A stretch of 64,000 nt of DNA from Centrapalus pauciflorus (lineage: Eukaryota; Streptophyta; Magnoliopsida; Asterales; Asteraceae): assembly GCA_020465985.1 (NCBI GenBank), contig JAANYP010007579.1, positions 620,001 to 684,000 on the forward strand, in the 5' to 3' direction. The notes under the pieces are model-generated. The model was not told the origin of the DNA and made no database searches. It saw nothing but the letters and a program-made list of their open reading frames with translations. This document shows positions 35,349 through 47,056 of this stretch, one piece after another. A program made the translations under genes and the position numbers. Each line of letters begins with the position of its first letter. Within the stretch, counting starts at the first letter, position 1.

Positions 35349-36102
35349 CAAGAGAGAAAGAAGCGGAGGTTATCACCATCGCTTGGTCGGCTCATCCGAC
35401 TGATCATTTCGCCGGCTCATCTCCAGATCAAAGCGACGGAGATTGTTCTTATCTCGTCTGTTAACTCTGAGACTGTTAAGAGCCTCACAACCCCCAACTG
35501 GATGTCGCTGATGTTTCCGACCAACGCGAAAGCCTAGCCAGCGGCCGATACCTTGTCGAACGGTAGCAGCGTGCCATTGGCAGAACCTGGTGAGACCTTT
35601 GTTGTGCAAACGCCAACACCATCAGTTGCACCTCTACCACAGCCACCGCCACCACAGCCTCAGCCGCAACCACAGTTGAAACCGACTATACAGACAAAAC
35701 CAGGTCCTCCGACTGCCGGAGCTACGGTGCCTAGAAAAAGAGGTAGGCCGAGGAAGAATCCCTTGCCTTAGAAACGTTTAGGGTTTCTTGCAATTCTATA
35801 TGAACCAAATTGATAGAGGCGGTCTTTGAAATTTTAGGATTTTGTCTTGAATCATGAAGAAGTTCTTCCAATTTTCTGGATTTGCTCTCAATTTGATGAT
35901 GAACAAGTTGAAGAAGTTACTCCCAACTGAATCAGGAAAACTAGGGTTGTGTTCTGGTGACCGGCTACCTGCTTGGCAGGGTCACCCGTTGCTATAATCG
36001 GGAGTAAACGGAGAGTTGATTCCATTATTTGTGATAAAATTTACGAGATTGCTGTAATAAGAAAAAAGACGTAAGTAGTTTGCTATTTCATGCAATTTGC
36101 CC
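35153..36102. mobile_element. Pack-MULE: Mutator-like element carrying a gene fragment
   Basis: The left arm GGCCAAATTGCATGAAATAG... CTTACGTCTTTTTTCTTATTA is repeated inverted at the right end over ~50 bp with very few mismatches (TAATAAGAAAAAAGACGTAAG ... CTATTTCATGCAATTTGCCC). A 10-bp direct repeat AATTACAATA flanks it (35143-35152, 36103-36112; Mutator duplications are 9 bp, sometimes 10). Unlike the other elements here, its ~850-bp interior is gene-like in composition: a GA-rich leader (35321-35349), a proline-rich/AT-hook frame, and a 3'-UTR-like tail. Capture of host gene sequence between MULE arms is the defining feature of Pack-MULEs. Confidence 0.8.
35553..35771 (+). pseudogene. Captured gene fragment: proline-rich AT-hook C-terminus
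   Basis: A 72-codon open stretch without its own ATG (it opens after a TAG at 35535-35537) reads Ser/Gly-rich, then a Pro/Gln tract (PQPPPPQPQPQPQ, ~residues 28-41), then PRKRGRPRKNP just before the stop, an AT-hook-like GRP core with flanking basic residues. AT-hooks bind the minor groove of AT-rich DNA, so the parent gene probably encodes a chromatin protein. Just upstream another frame reads DVADVSDQRES, suggesting a frameshift in the captured copy. It lies inside the Pack-MULE 35153-36102. The parent gene is not identified. Confidence 0.55.
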
Positions 36103-36112
36103 AATTACAATA

Positions 36113-36793
36113 ATACTTAGATTTAATGATTTATAGTTTTAAAATAATATAAATATCTGAGCTACCCAATTGAGGAATCAAAGTTAAGAATGGGTTAGTA
36201 TTTGCATGATTAATGTTTTGAATACGTTTACCAATAATAGTTGTTTAATTTTCAACTTTCGTTTGACTAATTCATTAAATGGACAAAATGATCCAAAAAT
36301 GTTGACCTTATAATCAACAAGATGGTTGACTAAATGACATTCGGTGATTGTTGGGGGGTGTTATTGTAATGTTTTAGAAAGCTTGAGGTTCCGGTGGTAA
36401 ATGTTTGATGTTTCCGTTGGAGATTGTGGGCCGAAAGATCGACCCGTACAGTTCATATATGTGTCTAATGCCTAATGGCTAGTCAGTCAATCCACCTTCA
36501 AAACGACGCGTTTCCTTGAACCGGCTATTTCTCCTTTTCCACATTCTTGTCTGACCATTCTGCCCTTCAGTTCCGTGTCTCTCTTCCCAAAACTACTGTT
36601 TTTCTTTTTCTTTTCTTTTCGTTTCTTTTTTTTTTTTTAAATTTAATTTCCAAAAAAAAAAAACAATACTATATTATTAACACAAACGAGAATATGATGA
36701 ACTATCTCCAACATGGAGGGAGATCAGCCCAATAACAAGAGCAGGTCACACGTAGAAACAAAAATTACAGCCCAGCTTGCTCCTAATCATACC
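36113..36793. other. Intergenic, no gene seen
   Basis: AT-rich with a pyrimidine-rich stretch at 36590-36640 and an A13 run near 36652. A GC-richer patch (36500-36600) has no sustained frame. No element ends recognised. Confidence 0.45.
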
Positions 36794-37023
36794 TGGAGTT
36801 GTCAATTTCGGTCCGTTCAAGCAAACACGTCAAACGGATTGACGACTAAAAGTCATGAATTTTACATAATTTTGAAAATTTTTTCTTAAGAACAAATTTT
36901 TTAATATATCGTTTTATAAATTTTCATTTTTAAAATAAAGTTATGTTTTAGGTTCGTTATTTAGTACGAGTTAATTTTATCGTCCCGTCCATTTGGCCCA
37001 TTGGGTCAAAATTATCACCCCTA
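36794..37023. mobile_element. hAT MITE family A, copy 5 (inverted)
   Basis: Same family in the opposite orientation: left end TGGAGTTGTCAATTTCGG, right end GGGTCAAAATTATCACCCCTA, with the reversed internal signature (TTTAGTACGAGTTAA). 230 bp. The flanks ATCATACC / AGTTCAGA do not match, so the target duplication is lost or an end is misjudged. Confidence 0.7.
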
Positions 37024-38467
37024 AGTTCAGACCATTACCTCAAAAAGATGTCATCTACGTGCAGTGAATTCAAACATCCAGTGATAAAATAAAATAGAAT
37101 TAGTCGTGTTACGATGAGATAAAGGTTACATGTTTGTTTACTTTTTAAGAAAAAATTAGATTATTATATAAGGAATGCCATCCTTTTTATTGATTATTTT
37201 TTATACATGTTTGTTTTTTTTTCATTCCCTTCAGTATTTTGGAAGAATGACATAATATAACAATTGAATTTTTATAACAAATTATCTAAAGAAAACTATT
37301 AGTTTAATTGAATTAATACATTCTTTGTTAATAGTATATCTATAATCAATTATAATTTTCTATGTTGATAATGTGGTGTTTAATTTATTTTTGTTGATAA
37401 TAACTTTTAGTACTTTAAATAAATTGCGTATGACTAAAATATTATAGTTCATATGGATCAAAAATTTAATTAAAAAATTGATATCCTTCAATTAAAATAC
37501 GATATAGATATAAGCACTGATTTATTTTTTAAATGTCATGAATAATGATAGTTTGAAGAAAAATGAAGAAAACTACAATAGCATGATGAGGAATTGATAT
37601 ATATGGTTGTTTTCTTCATAGATTATGAAGAAGACAAATTGAAATAAGTAATACCATTATTTGACGGTTAAAATATGAATTTGTATTTGTCTTGTTTATA
37701 TACATGTTTGAAATTGTGAACATTATGATATAAAACGACTCTTAGTTTTGGTTATTAGATTAAAAAGGTCAAAACCAAACAAAATTTAAATGTTAAAAAT
37801 GATTATTTGTGATTTATTTTATTGTTTTCCCGTCAGACACTATAGAAATATAAGACAAGTAAAAAAATATTGATGGAAAACACATCATTGAATTACAAGT
37901 TTTCATCTAAAATAAGGATTGTTTGGTTTAGATTGTTAACATGTTGGTAATTACTCCATCATAAAAATAGTTGATAGGATATATGCAATGATATTTTACT
38001 CTATAATGGATGATTGAAACATTTTCTTATAAAGTGAAGACGAGTAAGACATATTATAATGAATTATTATATAAAATAAAATGAAAAATTATAATGTATA
38101 ATAAGGGTTAAAAGTATGTATACTCACATTTCTTTTTTTTTTTTTTCTGAACATATTAGCGTCACATCAGTTAATCTTACTTCATCTCTTCCATCTTTTG
38201 AAATGTTAGAAATATCCATCTTTCTTTTTCAATACTCATTTATATATAAATATATGGAGAGAATTAAAAGGAAGGAAGAGAGAGAGTGTATGTGTGTGTG
38301 TGTGAGAGAGAGCAAGGGAAGCCGATCGAGATGGGAAGGCTAAAGCAGGAGAGGAGTGGGGGGGGGGGGGGGTTGGTCGAAGCCGGGAAAGTGAGGATGG
38401 TGTGGCTGAAGAATTCATCTCACATGACAATCCACACTGCTGAAAATGACGAGGATATCGAATGACC
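37024..38467. other. Intergenic, AT-rich; G15 run
   Basis: No gene. A purine-rich patch at 38265-38330 ((GA)n, (GT)n) is followed by a run of 15 G at 38358-38372, very unusual in this background and possibly quadruplex-forming. The region 38380-38465 is coding-like in composition but has no frame I can assign. Confidence 0.45.
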
Positions 38468-38470
38468 TAA

Positions 38471-38794
38471 GGCTGCGTTTAGTTGACGAAAACAAGCCGG
38501 TTTTCTGTTTTCAACGAAAACAGGGCTTAATTGAAAACATGTTTAGTTTGACATTATTCTAATTTTTTTTGTCATTTTCTAAATGTTTTCATTTTCTAAA
38601 TTTATAATAGAAATTGAAAAATGCATTAAAGGAGTTTTCAATCATTTTTCTAATTTTCAAAAGTGAAAACAAGGGACGTGGTGAACACGTTTTCAAAATT
38701 TTCTCTTAATTTTCTAGAAATGAAATAATGAAAACAAATTCTAGAAAAGTAAAAGTGAAAACAAATATCAATTTTCCATCAACTAAACACACTC
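38471..38794. mobile_element. PIF/Harbinger-like MITE, 324 bp
   Basis: GGCTGCGTTTAGTTGACGAAA at the left and TTTCCATCAACTAAACACACTC at the right are inverted repeats. The flanks are the 3-bp TAA duplication (38468-38470, 38795-38797). The interior is full of GAAAAC / GTTTTC motifs. It lies ~600 bp upstream of the GT17 start codon, outside the likely leader. Confidence 0.7.
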
Positions 38795-39100
38795 TAAGCA
38801 TTTCCATTGCAATTTCTACATGAATTCCTGTAACCAAGTCAAGGAAAACCCTCCAAAAGGCACACGCACCCATCGAAGCCAAGGTCAATCTTGTCAAGTC
38901 AAAAAAAGATTATCTATTAATTAATATATTTATTAAAGAAAAAGAGATAAAAATATAAATTAGGCCTGGGGGTGTTTGGGGAAGTGGACAACCAAAACGG
39001 CTTCTTGTAGAGGTGATGCATAACTGCCACCCGTTAACCAGAGAGAAATCCTAAGAAAAAAAACTAAAAAAAAAAACTCTCTCCTCACTCACCTCACACG

Positions 39101-39101
<1 letters not shown>

Positions 39102-39132
<31 letters not shown>

Positions 39133-39146
39133 GAGAGAGAGAGAGA
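39102..39146 (+). promoter_or_regulatory. GA-rich tract in the 5' leader of the GT17 gene
   Basis: (GA)n tract, preceded by CT-rich sequence (39077-39100) and followed by a CT-rich leader (39185-39345). Such GA/CT tracts are typical of plant core promoters and 5' UTRs and are targets of GAGA-binding BPC factors in general. No clear TATA box precedes it. Assignment to promoter or leader is inference from position. Confidence 0.45.
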
Positions 39147-39403
39147 TACACCTCACCACCACAGCTTTTTCCACATCCCCTATGCTCTCTCTTCTCTAAT
39201 CTCTCCGCATTTCATTCCCATTTGGGTTTTTTGTTTCTTGTATTCCAATACCAAATCGTTTGCAACGATCTAGGTTTATCTACTTGTCAGATTTCTTTCA
39301 CTTTCGTTCTTTCAGATCTTAGCTTCTTTCTTTCTTTCCCTTATTTTATTCATCTCAGGGAGGGCGATCTATTGGTTTTACCCATCGCCTGTTTCAGATT
39401 TCA

Positions 39404-41387
39404 ATGACGTCTACTTTATCAAAATTTGTCGATAAAGTTAATACCATGACAGAAGGGGGATCTCGTTATTGCTCTAAAAAGTCCGATGATATATGTGGTG
39501 ATATCTGCGATGAGGTAATTTTCATTCATTCATCCTTTTTCTTTAATCTCCATTTCATGATTGCATTGCGGGTTTCGATTTATTGTTTTTGGATTTGCTG
39601 ATTTCATTGTGGGTTTAGGTTTAATTTTTACCTTTTTTGTTATTCGTACATATTCTGTTTTGTTTTCTCTGGAAATCAACGTTGGTGATGTTTAATTGAG
39701 GATTTCATAAGCTTGGTTTTTTAATTTCAATTTGTTATTGATGAAATTGGAAACGGTTGTTTTTCCCCCTTTTCGTTTTTAGTTGGGCGCTTTAGTTTGT
39801 AAATTGAAAATTAAAGTTACTCTTCTGCTTGATTGCATCTCTGTTCTTATTGCTTATGATATGAGGGCTTCACTTTTTTTCATCACATTTTTTTTTTGTG
39901 ACGATTTGCTTCTCCATTTAATCAGTGCTCCAATTTTAGGGTTGTAGTATTTGCATCTGCTTTTTTTTTTTTTTTTTTGGAACCACTGAGCCAACAATCC
40001 ACCAAAATGACATCCTCTCTTTTTCCATCCAAACAGGACCTTCATATACATAAATCAAGTGTTTTTTCTGATTAAAAAAAGTAGCTTACCATCAAAGAAT
40101 CTTGGAATTGAAGCCATAATGTACTTTGGGGATTTAAGAAACAAAAGTGTTACTTTTGGCTTTGTGACTTCAAGTGATCCATGTTAATGTTGTTTAGATG
40201 CCCTTTTCAGCATGCTGAAGGCACTTTACAGCATCCATTTGTCATTATTATATCCAAACTAAATGGAAAATGAAAATTCTGATTTGTAGGATTCAGGAAA
40301 GTCTTCAACCATGGCAAGATTACGGTGCATTCTACGTGGACTGGAGTTGAAAACCATTGTATTTCTATTTGTAATGGTCCCAACCGTCATCCTTGGTTTG
40401 TATGTTCATGGACAAAAGGTCTCCTACTTTTTGCGGCCCTTATGGGAATCACCACCGAAACCGTTCTATGAAATTCCACATTATTATCATGAAAACGTGT
40501 CCATGGAGAATCTCTGTAAGCTTCATGGTTGGGGAACACGTGAATTCCCAAGGCGTGTGTTTGATGCAGTATTGTTCAGCAACGAAGTGGACCTTCTAAC
40601 GATAAGATGGCATGAGTTGTACCCTTATGTTACCGAGTTTGTACTTCTTGAGTCAAACTCTACATTTACAGGCTTGCCCAAGCCACTGGTCTTTGCCAGT
40701 CACAAAGACCAGTTCAAATTTGTCGAGCCAAGATTAACGTATGGACAGATTCCTGGGAGATTTCGCAAAGGAGAAAACCCATTCGTTGAGGAGGCTTATC
40801 AGAGACTTGCATTGGATTATCTTCTAAAGAAAGCCGGGATTCAAGATGACGATTTGTTGATCATGTCAGATGTTGATGAGATCCCAAGTAGACACACCAT
40901 CAATCTCTTGAGATGGTGTGACGACATACCTCCAATTCTTCACCTTCGCCTTAAGAATTACTTGTATTCATTTGAGTTTCTTTTGGATAACAATAGTTGG
41001 AGGGCATCCGTTCACCGATATCAGTCTGGAAAGACAACTTACGCACATTATCGCCAGTCAGACACAATCTTGGCGGATGCAGGGTGGCATTGTAGCTTTT
41101 GCTTCCGCCACATTAGTGAGTTCATTTTCAAGATGAAAGCTTACAGCCATGTGGATAGAGTGAGGTTCAGCAAATTCTTGAACCCAACTAGAGTTCAGAA
41201 AGTAATCTGCAAAGGAGCTGACCTATTCGATATGTTGCCAGAGGAGTACACGTTTAAAGAAATTATTGGGAAAATGGGACCCATACCCCATTCCTATTCA
41301 GCAGTTCATCTTCCTGCTCATCTTATAGAAAACGCTGACAAGTACAGATTTCTCTTGCCTGGGAATTGCATAAGAGAGAGTGGGTGA
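39404..41387 (+). CDS. GT17 family glycosyltransferase (beta-1,4-N-acetylglucosaminyltransferase III-like)
   Basis: A predicted Golgi type II membrane enzyme related to the transferase that adds bisecting GlcNAc to N-glycans in animals; the true acceptor of plant GT17 proteins is unsettled. Two exons: 39404-39514 and 40290-41387, intron GT-AG with phase 0, product 402 aa. Exon 1 gives the short cytosolic head with YCSKKSDDICGDIC. Exon 2 starts with the basic RLRCILRG, then one membrane segment (about residues 59-76), then LRPLWESPPKPF, ENLCKLHGWG, RRVFDAVLFSNEVDLL, LESNSTFTG, RFRKGENPFVEE, the putative metal-binding LIMSDVDEIPS (DVD ~231-233), DAGWHCSFCFR and a C-terminal LPGNCIRESG. All are hallmarks of plant GT17. 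A second in-frame ATG (39446) matches the usual Arabidopsis start more closely, so translation may start there. Confidence 0.94.
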
Positions 41388-44300
41388 TCAGGCCTTGTCT
41401 TTTTTTTCTCTGTAAAGGTTGGAGCTTTGACATCCAAGACTTGTTTGACCTAAACAATAGTCAAGTCGGTATGTTTTCTCGCTATTGTTTACGTAGGCGG
41501 AGGAGGTCATGGATTGATAGTGTATATAGTCTTTGTTTTTCGCTTGTTCTTGGTAGAGAGTTGGCTTTCTTTCAGATTCTTGGCATACCGGTTTGCTGAG
41601 TCAGGGGGAAGCTATGCTTCCATGGAGATGCGATTCATGAGGGGTTGCCTGTTTATTACTAGGCATTGCCATGGGAGGCATTTTGAGGTTGTTTCCCTGA
41701 TCGAGAAAGATGATCCAGACGGTTTCAGGCTTCTCTTGTATTAGGAAATTTTGGATCCGAGACTAATCTGTTATAAATAATTAATTATTCAAAATTCTGT
41801 TTATTTTGGTATTATGTGTTTTGTCTTGTTGATCATATCTTGAAAGAGTGAATCCATGTTTGAAGAGGGCATCTTGATTGTAGTAGGAAATTGAGTTTGG
41901 AAACACGGGTTCATTGGTATTGGCTTGGATAATGATTCATACGATGAACCCGTGGGATCATGACCCTATCCTATAACGATGAACCCATGTTTTAGTTATT
42001 TTAAACATCTATTTAAGTTCTAGGAATAGGAGGCACGTATTATGTGAAGGGGTAGGGATTCATGGATGAAAAGTCTAAATTGAAAAGGTCAAAAATTGTC
42101 TTGATGTCATCTTCATCTTCATTTATAAGAAAGATATGTCTAGAACAGGCTGGAGCCGTCCATTAATGTCAACTGGGTGGGAGTTGGGCATTCTTTCCTA
42201 ATGATGAATATTATCCGTTTACCAATACTCGGATTCAAATCTTTGCTGCTGGTCCCTTTTGTCTTAATTGGAATTTGGAAATAGATCGATCATCTTGTGC
42301 TAACTTCAAAGCTTCCATGCCCTTTTACATATTTTGGGTGGGTCATATGAAATCATGCAATGTCTTTCTATTTGAATAGATTTTTTTTGGGTGTGATGTC
42401 CAAGTTAGATAAACAAATGAATAGGGTTTAATAATGAGAGACCCAATTTTGACTAGTTCTTTGCACTATTTTTTAGGTCGTTATGCTTGTTAACATATAT
42501 CCTTTAAGGATAGAAAACCATGTCTATCCAAAGAATTTCTCAAGTCTAAAATTACCTTTTTAAAATTCTTAACATGTTTAAATTAATATTAAAAGTCTAT
42601 ATATAAATTCATATGTTTTCAGTTAAAATATAAATACAAATTCACATCACTTCCAGTTCCATACATTCACATGATATTTTATAGACATTACAAAATTCAA
42701 AAACAAACTATTCTCCTTATAATTAGTATTATAATGTATATATCAACATAGAATCAAAAGATAAATTAGAAAATGTTTTCTTCAGTTTTTGATTTACACT
42801 GGTTTCTGATCTTGAATCTAAATTTATACTTTAAAAATAGAGTAAATTACAGAAATGAAAAATAGATGCAATGTTATGCGTCTTGTTAGTCTTTTGAAAT
42901 TATTTTTCCAAAGAACGCATGCTTGTTAGAATCATTAGTATTAAACTATTAATTATTTCAAATAAAATAAACAATATTTTAAATTATTATAGAAAACATT
43001 AGTTTTGGACGTGTTTTCTAAATAACCTTATTTTTTTAAAGAATCATTTTGAAAACCATAAATGTTTTAATAAGCACTTTGTATGTTTTTCTTTCGAGAA
43101 CAATTTTATTGAAAACCCGAATTGGATCACGATCAGCTAGGGATCTACAAGATGAAGATCATAAACTATAAATACAAAACGTTTATCATTTTACACAATA
43201 AAAATCCTCTGAGGGTCTCTAATCCAATCTTGCTCATGAAATTAATCCAAGCATTCCCAATCTTTGCACAAGTCTTTCTTTCTTTTGATCGTTTGCAAAT
43301 AAAATCCTAATTTTCCATTTCCATATGATCCAAATAGCAATATATCTGATACCTTACAGCATTTTTCCTTGGGATAGACCCACCTGCCTCCATCACAATA
43401 ACCACTCTTTATGATTTCTTTTCTAGTCTTCTATCTTTAACTTTCTAGTTTTCTAATTTTGTGAAACATTTAAGAAAGGTTTTCGTTTTCTTTTTCCTTA
43501 AAGAAAGAAAAATTTAAAAATAAACATTTTTCTAAGAAAACAAGCTTTCTAGATAACTTTTCTGATTCTAGGAAAGGGATGTGATGTGGCGGTGAAAGGA
43601 AAATCAATGTGCATCGATTCAGAGAGTTTTGGAAATTTCTTGGTTTCTTCATGAAGAAGAAATTTACTTTTATAAATGGATAATGGCGTCACTAGTCATT
43701 CCAACTGAAAATTAATTCAGATTTTATAATTTTTAACTATGCTTATTACATTATTAATATGTATTTATATATTATTCTATATTTTAGTGAACGTCACCTG
43801 GAAGACTAAAAAGTGAAAAACACAGGTCCAAACATTTTCGAAAACTTTATCATAAGCGTGTGATGTTAAAGAAAAGACGCGAAACATAAAACAAATTTTC
43901 GTTCATTAGTAGTTAACACCATCAAGTTTAAGGACAAAAATCAGATGATTAGGACCCAAATTTTGTAATAACTGAAAAAAATAATCACAACATGCTAAAG
44001 CTAAACTTGAATGTACCGAAGATAAATGTGATGCAGGGACAGAAATTATGAATAATGGGGGCCCACTCAAGTGAAGTAGCTGTGGATCTTTTTATGAAAA
44101 TGATTTCCATTTATTATAAATAAATACACGCAAACAACCATGCATCGACGGCAAGGTTATCAATGGCGGATTACACACAGAAAGTGGTTGTCAATTTGTT
44201 CTGGGTCAGGGACGATATTCTCATCAAACAATTCCACTACTTGATCCAAATATAAATTTTTATATTTAAAAACCTCCAATTTCTATCTTTTTTTAACTCG

Positions 44301-44492
44301 ATTTCTATCTTTTTTTTTTTTTTTTTAACTCTCTTAATAAATTCATGTTGGTGATTTTAGTGTCACATTATCATTTTAGTATAATGGAAATAATAAAGTA
44401 TGTCAAAGAGATCATTTTTAGCTTTAATATAAGTTAGTAGGTGCGGGAGTGCACACTTATATTAATCTAAACTGATTCCGGTGTGACAAAAA
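41388..44492. other. 3' UTR of GT17 gene and intergenic DNA
   Basis: Bases 41388 to about 41800 are gene-like in composition and probably the 3' UTR; AATAATTAATT-type signals occur near 41776. Beyond that the DNA is AT-rich without supported genes. A poly-pyrimidine stretch lies at 44283-44330. Confidence 0.5.
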
Positions 44493-44645
44493 TGGCGGGG
44501 GTCAAGGGGGCTGCGCCCCCTTGCGGGGTTCTAGGGGCAGCGCCCCTAGCGGGGTCCAAGGGGCAGCGCCCCTGGCGGGGATCCCGCTGCCCGGTCAGCG
44601 GGCGGGGTCGAGGGGAGCCGCCCTCGTGGGGCTCGGGGCAGCGCC
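44493..44645. repeat. GC-rich tandem hairpin repeat island
   Basis: A ~150-bp block of roughly 80% GC in otherwise AT-rich DNA. Three successive ~28-31-bp units each contain a near-palindrome: AAGGGGGCTGCGCCCCCTT, TAGGGGCAGCGCCCCTA, and AAGGGGCAGCGCCCCTGG, separated by GCGGGGT. Two more decayed units follow (GGGGAGCCGCCCTCG, GGGGCTCGGGGCAGCGCC). At its right border CGCCAATTAACCGAAA occurs twice (44642 and 44680). Open frames through it on both strands are a composition effect. Origin unknown. Confidence 0.75.
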
Positions 44646-46482
44646 AATTAACCGAAATAATTTCTGTTTTTCCTAACCGCCAATTAACCGAAAACATTAT
44701 CCATTCGGTAGTTTGGACATACAAAAAGAAAATAATATCATAATTATCATAAGACAGTTTTCAGAATTCGATTGTATGCCACAAACGAATTTGTTCTTCA
44801 AGAATTATCCCTATAGTTTGAATTTCGTGAACCTAGGCATTCAAGGGTCGAAATATCAAATTCGGAAAGTGAATTGATACACGATTCTTGAAGATATCCG
44901 TGATTCAGAAACCCTTTATCTAACATTTCATTCCCTCGTAAATCTTCTAACCATCTAAAACTTATTAAAACGGCGTTACTAATGATTTTTTTAATCTTTA
45001 AACGTGTAACAATTTATTTTGTATAACATAAATGTCACGTTAGACTTTCATCTGATTACAATCAGTTAAGGTCAATTTTTTTATAAAAACATCATTATAA
45101 TGATTTTTAGCTAGTCGAGGGATTTATGAAGTTAAAACAAAGGTTAATGGAGATATTATTATGTTTTCATGTTAATAGACAAACAAATGAAGCTAAAGTC
45201 TCACAATCCGAAGCAATGAGGAAGAGTTAGATGAGCCGTACAACTTTTGATGCTTGCTTTGTTATGTTTAATTACAAGCACTCGGACAAACTAGTACAAG
45301 TGCAATTTTCTGGTTCCTGGATAACGAATGAACGTTTGCATCAAGCAAGATTCGTAATTAACCTAAACAACTATTGAATCGTAGTTTTAACAAAATGATA
45401 TGAGATACTAACAATACCAGGTTTTTGGATCTCAAATCTTACTTGTTCATGGATAGTATAGTATATAATCAACATTCTTGGTTTCTGAATCTGTTCATTG
45501 AAAATTGAATTCACTAGCTAGCAAGACCGCGTAGGAATAGGATGCCCAAAAAGTTCATGCAGCCTACCAGATGTTTTGTTTAACTTTAGTCCATATATAA
45601 TAAAAAGCATTTGAGGCAGGCCCAAAAAAGCCCTAAAGAAAACAAGCTGATGGGCTCAATCTAGCAAAAGCCCAAGAAGGGGAAACTGAAACAGCTCCTC
45701 CATAATTAGTATAACAATAACACGATGGTTTTTGAGTTCAAGTTTACATATTTATGGGTTCACATATCACCACCATTTTTGGATATCAGAAGTTCAGAAC
45801 CAGCAACCTGTAGGGAGTAAGTCATCTGTTGATACATAATCATGTTTTCTGCTTTAGACATTAACAAAAAGATTTTTTTTTAAAAACTTTTAACGTGGAA
45901 GAACACGTAAAACAGATTTAACGTGCAACATAGAAAAATACACACTACTCATGAAGACTGCAACAATTTCCAAATAAGAACAGCATGCTAACATTTTTCA
46001 TCGTCTCATGTTACAATTACTTATTTGCCTTTCATCATCATAAATGAAGATTGATGATACTAGTTTCGATCCACAAGGTTCCTTGATCATTATCGGAGGT
46101 TATTAGGTTAAGTCAGATATCTTAAAAGCAATATATATTACTTTTCTACCTTGTTACACATTACAATTTTCATGAGAATGATGACAGAATGATATCACTT
46201 ATTCATGCATCCAAATAGATAATGACATCTCTGGATAAAAGGCACATGTTTTATTTTCAAGCATAGTGTAGGTTCTATGGATCCTATCAAATATACTGTC
46301 CCATACCTGTTCGTGTTAGTTTAGCCATGAGTGTTCAATATGGGTTCAGGCTATTGTTAAACACGGCCCTCTTGATAAAGTTTGTGGTGCAGTTTGGCTT
46401 CTGAAGGAGTTCGTCCTGAAAATAGTCCTCTTGAAGGCTGGTGATTAGAGTCAACAATCACCAAAACACAAGAAAGAAAGAA

Positions 46483-46485
<3 letters not shown>
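44646..46485. other. Intergenic, no gene seen
   Basis: AT-rich without sustained frames. It ends in GAAAGAAAGAAAGC leading into the long A tract at 46486; the ~200 bp before that tract may be the body of a retroposed sequence, but I could not identify it. Confidence 0.45.

Positions 46486-46561
<76 letters not shown>
46486..46561. repeat. A76 homopolymer
   Basis: Seventy-six consecutive A residues. It could be the tail of a retroposon on the plus strand, or a microsatellite. Its length may include assembly or sequencing error. Confidence 0.9.
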
Positions 46562-46562
<1 letters not shown>

Positions 46563-46985
46563 GCACAATTGAAATGATAAGAAAAGAATACAACAAATAT
46601 TATAAAATTTGAAAAGGGGGACACCTGGATAAGGAACTGAGAATAAATGCTGTTGAATAGAGAAGTTAAAGCAATTTGTGAAGTGACATCAGTTGAGATG
46701 CCTCACAAATTATCAAGGGCAAGATCACAAAACATGATGTTCCTGAGTTAAAGTAGTAAAACTTATAGGATCGGAGTTCAGATATGACCATGTTTGGATA
46801 TCAGAACCAGCATCATATCCCAGCTATAAATAATTACTAAGCATCTTACAAGTTGATAATAAATAATATTAAACGATACCCCACTGATCGCGTGATCATT
46901 GTTGAAATTGCAGGATTGAGACATTCCTATCATAAGAAATACATTTATATAATCAACACAGAATCACCAGCTACCTTTAATCCCC

Positions 46986-46993
46986 TATAAATA
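46986..46993 (+). promoter_or_regulatory. TATA box of the small gene at 47057
   Basis: TATAAATA within CCCCTATAAATAGAGC, ~71 bp before the ATG, leaving room for a ~40-bp leader. The downstream decayed copy keeps a relative of the same box (CCCCCTATAATAAAGC, 48525-48540), showing that promoter and gene were duplicated together. Confidence 0.6.
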
Positions 46994-47056
46994 GAGCAAC
47001 AAATAAGCATTGGAACCACCGGGCAAAGCTCAAATATTATTTCTATTTTTAAGAAG

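Noticed and set aside
41366..41744. Two ~76-codon frames after the GT17 stop
   Set aside because: They lie in the likely 3' UTR, overlap each other and show no domain or start context.
44467..44743. Pro/Gly/Ala/Arg-rich frames of ~85 codons on both strands
   Set aside because: Produced by the GC-rich hairpin repeats, which lack stop codons by composition; no family resemblance.
46357..46596. Poly-Phe frame on the minus strand
   Set aside because: It reads through the A76 homopolymer.
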